A program made the translations under genes and the position numbers. Under the pieces are notes generated by a model. The model saw nothing but the letters and a program-made list of their open reading frames with translations. It was not told the DNA's origin and ran no database searches. DNA of 64,000 nucleotides from Asterella californica (lineage: Eukaryota; Streptophyta; Marchantiopsida; Marchantiales; Aytoniaceae): the NCBI GenBank assembly GCA_036924285.1, contig JAYKYS010000004.1, positions 23,158,001 to 23,222,000 of the forward strand, in the 5' to 3' direction. Below, one piece after another: positions 46,673 to 58,000 of the stretch (position 1 is its first letter; each line of letters opens with the position of its first letter).

Positions 46673-47766
46673 GATTTGAGCTTGTGAGCCAAATCATGTG
46701 CTTGCAGCTCAGATAGCACAAATGACGAGTTTGTTGTGTCACTTCTGAGGAGTTACTCAACAATAACTAAGCACCACTCATATACATAGCTCAACTTTTG
46801 ATCCATAGATGGATTGTACTCTAGTGCGAAACTAGTCCTTCAACTCACGCATGTTGAACAATGCTATATCATTCACATTCTTTGCATAGTCTATGCTGGT
46901 TTCAGTTGCAACATTCCAACGATCATGCATATTCTTTTAGAACTTACTCATGATACACTGACAATTGTGGCATAGATCTTTTTGTGACATTATGTCATAT
47001 TTTGCCAATACCGCATCAACTGCAACATTGTCATCGTGGATCAGCTCAACAATCTGAACACATGTTCCCAACAGACCCTCAATGTCTCACATTTTGCAGT
47101 AGTCTTGATGTGTAAAGAGTTGGCCACTTCAACATATGTTAGAGTTATCATCTTCACAACTCTGTCATCTTGGATGTTTATGAAGAGAACAGTACTATGA
47201 TCGCAAGTTGTCAAACCTACAATCCACATACGTACATAAGTACTAGTTGTTTTAGAACAACCAAAGTTCACGCAATTCTCGATAGTAGATTATGAAATAC
47301 TAAACTGAAACCAAGTAATAACTACGTATGAAGTAGTTATGTAAGAAATTCACCGAGAGATATGAAGCTGAGGCCCAAACTTACTAGGATACATTTATGC
47401 TCTTATCTAGATCTGACACTTTCCTAGTTAGCATGCATTTGACTTTGTGAAAAGAAATTAAGGTTATTGGTACATTATGTGTACTTGCTAGATGCTCGAT
47501 GTGGATTGACATCATAAGATACTATGTAAGCTCTTACTTTCCACCAGAGGAAGAAAGAAGATAGTGTAATGCAAGTAGAGACTCTCTTGCTTCTTGACAA
47601 CATTGATACTACCTGCTATATATACAAATATATATTTCTTACTTGGTCATGAGTTGGTGACGTTCTCTTACTGAAGTACTCTTTGCATTACAAGTCCATT
47701 CCACTTCAACATTTTCTAAATCATAAGTATGAAACCAAACCAGTAAAGTGTACTGAAGGGCATGGG

Positions 47767-47783
47767 AAGAGAGAGAGAGAGAG

Positions 47784-47835
<52 letters not shown>
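47767..47835. repeat. (GA)n microsatellite
   Basis: About 69 bases of GA repeats with two AAGA interruptions. The Glu/Arg open frame across it is an artefact of the repeat. Confidence 0.95.
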
Positions 47836-47839
<4 letters not shown>

Positions 47840-49879
47840 ACATATTATATCATTCTCAAGAACACGAATCTAAACAGTAGCCTCAGAGTCAATCTCAAAT
47901 TGAGCCTTTGAAATGAGATAAAAAGTTCAGTGATGCAAGACACTATTACACTAACTTGCAGAGGAAATAAATATTGTCACACTAACTCATTATCCATGCT
48001 CAACTTCAATTTTTTGCTCTGAGTCTTGAATGTGAGCAACAGTAAAAATTGTTCTCACTGATGGAAGTCTTATTGTACATGATGAAGTGAGTGCAGTCTA
48101 AAGCTTCACCTTCTGAATGTCTCATACATTTAAAGCAACTGCAATCCAACCAACACTTGTTCAGTTGTTGTTGTTCCTTCCTTTGTCTTCTTGGAAGTCA
48201 AAGAAAGGTTGACGTCTAGGTACATGCAGGCCAACCTCTTGACACAAAGACTCTAGAGTGACATGGTCCATGCCACAACACAAAGCTGCATGATATAACT
48301 TCATGGTCAACTGATAAATGCTCCGATAGTTTTGAGGTTATCATTGAGAAATGTATACTTATGATTAGAAGGACACAAGAAAACCAAGCTACATAGTTGT
48401 AGAAACTCAAATCGGACATATTGCAATATAGAGTACAACTTTCGGCAAGACGTTTCATCTTAAACAACTCTTTGGAACTTATAGCGCTCCAAAAGCCTCA
48501 AGCATCAGATAGGTTCTTGGAGTCACAAGAATCACGTGGATTTTTTACACACATCTGAGTCACAGTTGCTTGCGAATCATCGACTTTTTGAAAAACAGTT
48601 GAGAAGAATGAACGATGACTATTCTATCAAGACACATCAACCATGCTAGCGAGTTGAGAATCATCAGCTCGTTGGCATGGTCTGGTGGAAATTCCTTATC
48701 CATGACTTCATCTTCCATTCCCAAATCATAAAGTGTTTCACCATCTAGTTTAACTTCATCTTTCTCTGACTCCTCCTTGCTTCACATATCGTCCTCTTCC
48801 ACGTATCCTCGTTAGACAGGAGGAGCAACAAGGATGTACTTAGCACAAATGACAACTATCTATCAGCAACATCAAACAAAAACTCGATAAAACCAACGTG
48901 TGAGTTTATTCCGATTCCGTAAGGCAGATTTCAGCTTATGATACTTATCCAACAAATCCTCAAGAATTATAACGTTGTGCACAACATCAGACTTTTGACG
49001 CTCATGGTAGTTTATGAGATTGGATGTATTTTGGCCGAGGAGACATTGATATCAACTTTTTGAAGAAGAAGAATACAATATGAGTAAGTAGATTGACTAT
49101 AATCATCGAAACAAACAAACAATAAGAAAATAGAATTCCACATGATAAGATTGTCAGTCACAACAGATGCGGTCGAGAGCAACATGTAACAATCAAATCG
49201 ACGAGAAAACTCTATGTGTGCTTACAATGTTGTGTGATAGTAACTCACGACATATCTTACTTTCTATGCACTACATAGCACGTGAAGATAAAGAGTGACG
49301 AAAATATTGAATATATCTCTGAGTAACCTTGAGTCAATAGATGTGAACTGGTGTAAGCAACTTACAAAGACACTTTTTAAAAGAACACAAAGCGTCAAAA
49401 ACTAACTTCTACAAGAAGTTGACGCGTGTAGAGATTAAACATAGATCGCGTGCAATGGGTAGCATGCTCGTTGTCTTTGCATGCAATTTTACACAAAACA
49501 TGGGCAAAATCTCATCCAATATCAATTCGACAACTGAGAACACCTTGGCTTTATCACCGACTGCTCCGGCTGCATGCTACCTCCTTGTCTTCATAGGCAA
49601 TCAAAAGAAAGAGGAGATCAATGTAAACATTTTGATATGCAGATTACCGAAAACAAATAAGTAGTATGTGATTTGAAAGACTACTAGAGCAATAAACATG
49701 CATGATTCATCACAAAATAAATGTCTAGATAAACCAAAATCACGATAATCAGCTTAAGGCATTTCATTTAAACCACGAGTGTGAGTACCAAAGCTACGGT
49801 TGTCTCGTAATGGAATTATTACTAGAAGAACTAGGCGGCAAAGTGCCATAGACAGACCTTTGTAGGTAACTACGTCCAA

Positions 49880-50575
49880 CAGTTAATATGCATACTCGAT
49901 GAATTTCAAAAAACTTCAGTTCGTTTATTGTTATGAAGAAAATATATAAATATTAAATGAAAAATATATACTAGATATAAATAATTTAAAAATTATACAA
50001 AAATTATTTGTTAGTCCATGCCTGGAAACATAGAGAGAGCAGGAGAAAACCATAAGTGTTGACTCAACTATCATACTTCAGAGGTACAAGTCCAAGAAGC
50101 TGTACTCAAGAATACATTAATTCACTCAGTCGTTTAATATAATACCTAATCCTTCCGGAAGGATTAGTTATTATATCAAACGAACATGCATATTTCCCCC
50201 TCTTCCGAACTCGGAAGAGGATGAATAACCATGCTCAATCGATCTCAAAAACTTTAGCTCTTTTTATGTTATACAAAATATTATAAACATTATGTAAATA
50301 TTTTAAATTAAATTTAATAGAATCAAAATAATAATTTAAATATTAAATATTAGTTGTTCTTGGAAACGTGAAAACGTGGTTAGAAAATCCATAAGTGGAG
50401 TGCAGGACTTTGCGCTTCATGAGTTACAAGTGCGGGAGCCTACTCGACCAAAACCATACATTAATTAACACATTAATTTATTACCTAACTCTTCTCGTCA
50501 GAAGGGTTAGATAATAAATTAAGCTTGCAGCCCTCTTCATCTTCAGATGGAAGAGGTGAATAACCAGTAGATAAA
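49880..50575 (+). repeat. Hairpin-bearing ~0.36-kb repeat, doublet (plus orientation)
   Basis: Two head-to-tail units (about 49880-50225 and 50226-50575) share ATGC..TCGAT, GGAAAC(A/G), AAAA(C/T)CCATAAGT, a conserved foldback and a second small foldback followed by GATGAATAACC/GTGAATAACC. Foldback 1 in unit 1 is a 52-bp near-perfect palindrome (50131-50182) centred on CCTTCCGGAAGG. In unit 2 its partner is 50474-50521. Foldback 2 in unit 1 is 50199-50220 (CCTCTTCCGA, AC, TCGGAAGAGG). The counterpart doublet in reverse orientation is at 41.5-42.1 kb. Confidence 0.65.
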
Positions 50576-51600
50576 TATGACTATGCATGCTTATCAAACT
50601 ACATAGGTAGTTTGAAACTCTGAGAAGCATGCCTATTTGACAAGGAGTTGTTTTATTAACATGATCATTTACTTTAACTTTAATCATATCATATTTGAGC
50701 ATAATAAGTTTAATTGTTGACAATCATACTAACGTTTTCCTATATATGTTACTTAATACTATATCCCCTAAAATTACATTTTGCTCATTTTACATAACTC
50801 TATTGATCAGTGTACTAACAAGTCAATTCCTGCAAGAGCGGGTTTTCAGAAACATTTCGTTTTACCAGATTATATACTCAAAAACATGATACTAATTCTA
50901 ATTTCTAGAGTAAACATTGTAAAATACTCTTACAATGCTCGAATAAATGAAATGAATATACGATATCCCATGAACTCCTCATATCAAGTTATAGCGATTC
51001 TTTGTCACGATCATTAGAGAATTGACATGCTAGAGTGATATGAATATTGAAACATCGTCTATGCTTACTATTAGAAAAAAACATTTCCGTAAGAAATATC
51101 ATCTATTTGTCGTCCATACTCGTTGTACTTTATAAATGTTTATTTTTAAACATAATTCTTCCTTTTAACCTGTAAATATATCGAAACAAATCACTAAAAA
51201 ATATCGTTTAAATTACTACAGTGTAACTGACTTCCATACAAGACTTGATGCAATGATATATTCTTCAAGTGTAATAAATAACAATTCTGTATTGTAATAA
51301 AGTTATATGTATGGATGATTATTAGACAGATACTGGTATAATATTTTACTGATAATGAATAAGAAAACAATTAGGTTTTATTACTCATCCGTTTGTAGAA
51401 AAATAGGAGCGTTCAACAAAGAAACACTCTATATAAGTGGAATAATTAAATTTGATTAATGATCCTTCTTTTCAAATGATATTTTTATGTGACGTGGAAA
51501 CTGAAACCAACACCAGTTCTGCTCACAAAGTACAGTACGTAATGTTTACTGCAGGCCGCTATGTTACATAATACACGCTCCTGTACTCTCAAGTTGTGAA
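50576..51600. other. AT-rich intergenic DNA
   Basis: No gene recognised. A broken dyad (GCATGC ... GCATGC with CAAACTAC/GTAGTTTG inside) lies at about 50584-50634. Confidence 0.5.
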
Positions 51601-52055
51601 AATTGTCGGACAAGAACTGGATTTGAACGTTACGTAAGATCCTCTTTTGTCTGTACTGACTCCTGAAGGTTCTGCCTTCTGTCTGTCTCTTGGGTGCCTT
51701 TTCTCTTCTCATTCGTCCTGTACTCCGGAGGTTCTCCCTTCATGCTCGTTCCTAGAAGCGAGCAGAGCTGAGCGTGGAGCGGGATTTGATTGACTTTGGT
51801 TTGTTTGAACACGGGATCCAGGAACTGGAGAGGAGCGCATGTTGAAGGATTTGTTGGATGTATGACAACAGGGGTGTAGTAGAAGCAGGAAAGACATCGC
51901 CAGTGATTGTCGAGGCAAAAGGAAGGAAAGATAGAAGTGGAATTGCTTGTTGTTCGGGATCGATAAATGCTGCTGGGGCAGAAGGGTAGTCGACGAGAGA
52001 ATCGCCGTACGAGAAGGAGAATCAAGTTTATTCTTAAGTTGTCGCAGCAGTAGCC
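51600..52055 (+). promoter_or_regulatory. SEC6 5' region
   Basis: GC content rises just upstream of the SEC6 start codon, as expected for promoter and 5' UTR. A 241-codon minus-strand frame (51630-52355) overlaps exon 1 and is rejected as a shadow. No discrete motif was assigned. Confidence 0.4.
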
Positions 52056-55000
52056 ATGATGATGGGTGATGCTGGAATTGAGGCCAAAGAGGCTGCAGTG
52101 CGGGAAGTCGCCAAGCTTCTTCCCCTGCCTGATTCCTTGGCCAACATCAATGCCATTCGAACGGATTACGCCTTGCGGCAACAGGTTACTAGTTCGATTT
52201 GCTTGTATTACTTTTGTCCCCGATCGGTTTGAAGAACGCGGAGCACTGTATTCGTGGTTTAGCTCATGATGTAGATTAATTGATTTGTTGACTGGTGGAC
52301 ACGTTCTTGCTCTTTGGGTGCAGCACAATGATGCACAGCTAAGTACCAGCGTCATGACTCAGGTAAGTTCTTACTGCAATTCTTTTCTGTACTTGTGCCC
52401 CTTAGTTAAGATTCAGGTCCCGCAAATTACATTTTCCCGGTTTTTCCACTTTGCCCTTTTTCCCAGTAAATTTGGCATTTTTTGGTTTCCGGATGCTGGA
52501 CAGAGAGCAGTGCTGAATCTATTTACGTGCTCTGCGGAACAGGTCGAACACGCAAGGGCTGGAATTGATGTGCTATCAGCAGCGCAAACTACGATAGCAA
52601 ACTTAAGAGAGAATTTTGTACTGATTGACAAGTGCGTCTCGTGACTCTGTACCGAGCATTTTCTTACAACATGCAGGATGTCATTGGTTCAGTTGGAGTG
52701 CATGCTCAGTACAGAGTATCTGCCAAAGCGGAATTCGTCATCTCCAGTCCGCTCTAAGTATACCTGAAGTGTGTTTCTCAAAAGATAGTTTTTTTCAACT
52801 CTTGTGCACTCATTAATTTATTCATGGATTAAGTATTTGGAGTTCGTCTGCAGGCTTTGTCGAGAATGCCAAACTTTGATCGAGCATCACGATTTAATAA
52901 AGCTTCTAAGCAATGCGAGGAATAACCTTAACATGACACTGAAGGTAGCGATTACATGCCAGTTTCAGATTATTTTGCCCAACGGTGAATGAAGAATCCA
53001 GTAACTCAAAACTTACGAGTTGCCTGCAGTGTATGAGATACAACTCACAACCAGCAGTTTATCTAATCATAGATAGGTGTTCGTAAACGTACTAAGACAT
53101 CTAGTTTTCGAACACCTCTTTCTTTGGAGGTGCGCTCGGTATGCCTTAAAGGTATCAAACATCAGTCTTGAGCTGCCTTCATGGGACAGTTAGAGAAAAA
53201 TCAGACTACACTTGTGTGGACAGGAAGGAATAGACCAGTCGTTGTCTGTGCTACGAACATTCACATAGATTGTTGTTATTTGTACAGGATGTAGACGGTA
53301 TGATGTCGATCTCAACAGAAGCTGCAGAAGCACGAGCATCGCTGAAAGATGATCGCGAGTTGGTTCGCACATTTGAGGTTGAGATCTCTCCTGCACTGTT
53401 ACTTTGTATGCTCTTGATGGATCGTCCACAGTGCACTTTCGTTGCCGATAAGAGAACCTGGATAAGACCTGTCAGGAGGTCTGGATTCTTGGGGGGTCCT
53501 CCTGCACGATGTTCTTGCAACGATCTTGTCAATTTGACGGGACCTTACAGATTTTGGTACTGGATGTAGAAAGTGGAGCAAAATCCACCATCTGTTGATA
53601 TGGATATGCGACAGTAACTCCCGCAATATCTAACTGCTAAGAAATTGATGATCCTAGCGCATGTTCATACAACTTTTGTTTCGACATGTGCTTCTCTGAG
53701 GGTTTTCGTTTGGAGGTTACCTTAAAGTGTATGCTTCTAATCCTTGGATTGCCTGCTAACCACTATACCACCACACAGTCAGAATTTTCTTGGAAATTTA
53801 TGATCATGGGTGTGGATTTACAGCGGTTGACTGCTCTGGAAGGGAAAAGGAGGTTTGCACTAGCGACAGTCTCGTCTCGTAAAGAGGAGGCAAGCAAGCT
53901 TACGTGAGCATCTGACCTACATTACCTTATAGAGAAGACTTGTACTGAAGCTGGTTACCCCTTACCGACCAATGTTGCTGTGCCTGTTTGTTATATCAGA
54001 TTGTAAACCTATGGTTTCCTTTCGGTCCCCGTCTGGATTACGACGAGTATGCGGAACTTTTCTTGATATGGCTCGGTTTAAATGGGAATTGCTCACCTGT
54101 TGGTACTGATCACATCTTGTTATCTGGGCAGCGAGTATTTTGAGGATGTAAACAACACGAGGGCGAAGTTTGAGCAGACTCTCTGGGGGCACATTGCTAA
54201 TTTCTTCCTCCTTGCCAAGGACAGGTGGTACTCTGTCTTTTAAGTGTTGAAGATAGTCATGATTTATTCTGGAAACCAGATGTAGATGTTATTCACTACT
54301 TGACTAACCAGATGAAGTGTGCATACAATACGAATTTTCTTTCAGGCGATTCTTCAGAACCCGATTAGCGTTTTCTTTTTGCAGTTTTCTTGACAGTACT
54401 GTGAACTCGCATTGTGCAGTCCTCAGACGCTTGTACGTGCGCTTAGGTATGACGATTTATCATACCTGCATCGGAGGTTTTCGGTTGGAAAAGATCACAT
54501 TCTTCTTTTCATCAAACCTGTTGTCGGGTCTAGTGAGAGAAAATAGTTTCCCCTACTACATATTTTTGTTTGCGCAGACGTAAGTGCCTGGGCTCGTTGG
54601 TTGGAGATTTAGTTGCATTTTCAGCAGCAGTTATCTCGACCTTCCTTATAACATCATTGGTCAAATTGAACGTGACTTGTACTGGACGCTGGAAGAGATT
54701 TAAAAAGTAGGCCAAGCAGCACTGACATCAGTGGTCGTTCAGGGTCATCGAAATGCAGGAGATTTTGGATCAGCAACAGGCTGACGAAGATGCTGAAGCC
54801 AAAGGAGCCGGACCCCTGGCTCAGCCTACTACTCGAGGTGCTCGTAAGTAAGTTGCTTTGATGGTTTCATGTCTGCCCACCTTCTTTCTTCAATTCCGTT
54901 CAAGTCAAATGACCAGAGGTAGTCAAGAGAATACCTGAAAGATGATAATAACGATGTCGTTATTATCATCTTTCAGGCTAATGTGAAGTCTGTGAGTTAG

Positions 55001-58000
55001 CGCACTGTTTGTGTTCCTCTCTCATCACTAGTAGCCTCAATGTGGTTGATTAGGTCTTCACAGCTGGGACCGAACGGCAAACCTCTGATTCCTCTTCCAT
55101 CAGGGGAGCAGCCAAGTCAGAAGAATTCAGCAGGTGGACGGGGCTATAAGGATCGGTGCTACGAAGAGATCCGGAAAGCCGTTGAAGCAAGATTCAGTGA
55201 CCTCATAGGCAAGGTGAGGACTCTGAGGACACCGTTTTCGTGGTAGGATTTTTCGTTCTTTTGCTCTGATATTAACCAACAGGCTTCTCGATCAGGTTGT
55301 AACTCGATGCGAAATGTTTGTGAGAAAAGATTGTCGTGCATGAGAGATATCGTATCGTATGTCGCCTCTTATCCACACATCCATTGTAACATGGTGAAAG
55401 GTGGTGCTCCGTTGGATCTAGACGTAGATTTTAACCAGCACACATCTGTTCGTTTCCTTCTATCTTGCTGTAGCTTGTCATGGAAGAGGACTTGAAAGCG
55501 GCTCTAGAAGAAGCAAACCTTGTGAGTGAAGTTTCTAAACCCAAGAGCATCCTGCCAGTTCCAGTTTGAAGCAGAAGCTGACGTTTGATTCGTTGTTGAA
55601 TGCTGTCTCCGTTATTATGTAAGACTCACGCGCTTTGGTCAATTGATTGAAGGCAGACTTTTCCTAGATCGAAGGTAGTATCGACACCAGAAAATTACTT
55701 AATGAAAGAGCAGATTTTTTCTCAGATAAATTGTTTGGGGGCTTTGTCGCCGGTGATATAGGCACGTAGAAGAACACCGTGTCAAAATGATGAAGTGTCT
55801 CTCAGCAGCAGTGTGGTATGATCTGCTCAAGAGTCTTGAGCATTTGATAAGGAGAGCCCACAATTACTGCTCGAATAGGCCGCCGTGTTATAGGCCATGA
55901 AGGATCCAACGGATCCTTGTGAGTTAAAGTGACCTGTTGATTGCGAATAGTTGTGCACAACAAGTTGGAGCATCCTGTTTCCGGCTGACCTGGGGCCCTT
56001 TCAACTGCCGTTATGATGTTCTATTCGTGTGCCAGATTTCTGCGGAGCTTCCGGACATTTATGACCATGTGGCACCTTGTTTCCCACCTAGGTATGTAAT
56101 GCTGTTCGTGCCTCTTGCTACATTTATTCAGAATGTTTAGTTGCGTGACCTACCCTATCATTTGGCATATTTCAGTGAAACATGGCATTTATGAGCCATG
56201 TTTCACTTTCCTACAGGTACGACATTTTTCAGCTGTTGGTGCAACTCTACACCGAGCGATTTGTGACCATGCTTCGGAAACTTGGTGACAGAGCCAATAA
56301 CTTGACTAATATCGAGATTCTGAAGGTTCGTTCGTGAAGATGGACAGTTTGTATGTTTCCATTTTCCTTCCGCTGTTATGATCCATCACATCATGCAATA
56401 ACCTCGCGTAATTTATCCAAGGGTATGTTGGCTAAGGTCTCGGTTACCCTCCTAATAGGTGATGTTTGATTTGTGAAATTCAAGCATTATTTTCACGCAG
56501 GTCACAGGCTGGGTGGTTTCGTATCAAGAACAGCTTATAAATCTGGGAGTTGATGATTCTCTTGCTTCAGTATGTGCTGAAAGTGGAGAAATGGATCCTC
56601 TCATGAACGCATACGTAGATCGTATGCAGGCTGCAACCCAGGTACGCATCGCAATAAAGAATTTTTTAGTTCGGTTTGAACTTTGTCCTCCGTGCGGGCA
56701 GCAGCAAGCTCGGGGGCTAAGTTGGCTTTCAAGGTACTAGGTGTGGAAGCTTTTCCTGTTGTCTGTAAATCTGCGAACGCTATCGGCATCGGGGTATCTG
56801 AGACGTGTTGGCTGTGGAGTCGTGCACAACAGAAATGGTACACAAATATATTAGAGGCAGACAAGAAAAATCCTCCGAAGAAGACCGAAGACGGGAAGTT
56901 ATGGACTCCAGCAGCTGTCGACCTGTTCCGCATATTAGCGGAGCAAGTACAAGTTGTTCAGGAAAATAGTACCGATGTAATGCTCTATCGCGTTGCTCTA
57001 GCCGTTATCCAGGTAGAACCTAAACCTTCAGCTGCTTTGTTGCTGGTGGAGTTATTCGACATATTCTGCGCGTGTTCACTTCATTTTGTTTCTATGTTGT
57101 TTGTACGTAGTGCAGTTGGCCGGGTTACTTGCGGGTTACCTCAGTACTAGAGAGTGGTCCTTGATAAAACCTGCCATTCCCGAGGCATGAATATATGTCG
57201 TTTGAGCAGATAGTGCAGTTTTGAAGGAGACTTGTTTTGTAAAGGAAATGTGTTATGGAACGAGGGTTATGTCACAGCAAAGCTGGAAAGAGTACTCTTG
57301 TTACCTGGATGACGTGAGTTTTAAATTTGCATCTGGAAATATCTCAAATCAGCACTGTCGTCAGCTTGAAGTTTGATACTACCTGTCCACCAATTATGCA
57401 GGTTATGGGGGACTTCCAAGTTGCTCAGAGGCAAAGACTGGAAGAACCAGTAGCAGATATTGGACTCGAGGCATTGTGTGCTATGGTGAGAGACCTGTCA
57501 CTTTTTTCCACAGTAACACGTTCTTATTCATCTGTGAAGCTATGCATCCTGCCTGGCCTTCTCCTGGTTCTGTGAACAAGCCTGATACGTGTTGCTTGAA
57601 TTGTTGTGACGGCATGTCTTGGTCTTAATTCAAGAACGGGGATTAGGAATGCTCCTGTCTGAGGACATTATCTTCCTTTGAATGGTAATTAACATCCTCT
57701 AATTCTAAAACCCTGGAATTAGGGGATTAGAAATGCCAAGCCGCTTATTCAAGACTTTACAGCATGTGCAACGTCAGGCAAATTTATCTTTTGTGTCGCA
57801 GGTAAACAATAATGTTCGGTGCTACGATCTTGCTATGGACTTGAGCAATAACGTCACGGAAGCTTTGACTCCGTATTACGCTGAGCAGGTATAAGGCACG
57901 GTTTGAAGTTCAAGTACAGAATTCGTTGATATCTCCCCTGTAAGTAGTAAACTAGCGAGCTAGAACTGCGGCCGAACACGGTTTCGGGCACAATTATAGT

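Larger units (their letters stand above)
46303..49000 (-). pseudogene. Decayed minus-strand coding blocks, possibly from a DNA transposon
   Basis: Several protein-like patches lie on the minus strand with stops between them: 46503-46303 (WNRKRMEDSWDVEQKRYYEP), about 48115-48010 with EGEALDCTHF, about 48755-48690 with KLDGETLYDLGMEDEVMDKE, and about 48955-48905 with LEDLLDKYHKLKSALRNRN. DCTH resembles the first catalytic Asp block of PIF/Harbinger transposases, and the LDKYHKLK patch resembles their Myb/SANT-like partner. These resemblances are weak. The patches lie between inverted repeat doublets, which makes a dead DNA transposon plausible but unproven. Confidence 0.3.

Noticed and set aside
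47683..47880. Glu/Arg-rich open frame
   Set aside because: It is a translation of the GA microsatellite at 47767-47835.
51630..52355. 241-codon open frame on the minus strand
   Set aside because: It is antisense to SEC6 exons 1-2, which are firmly supported by protein similarity; no known domain.
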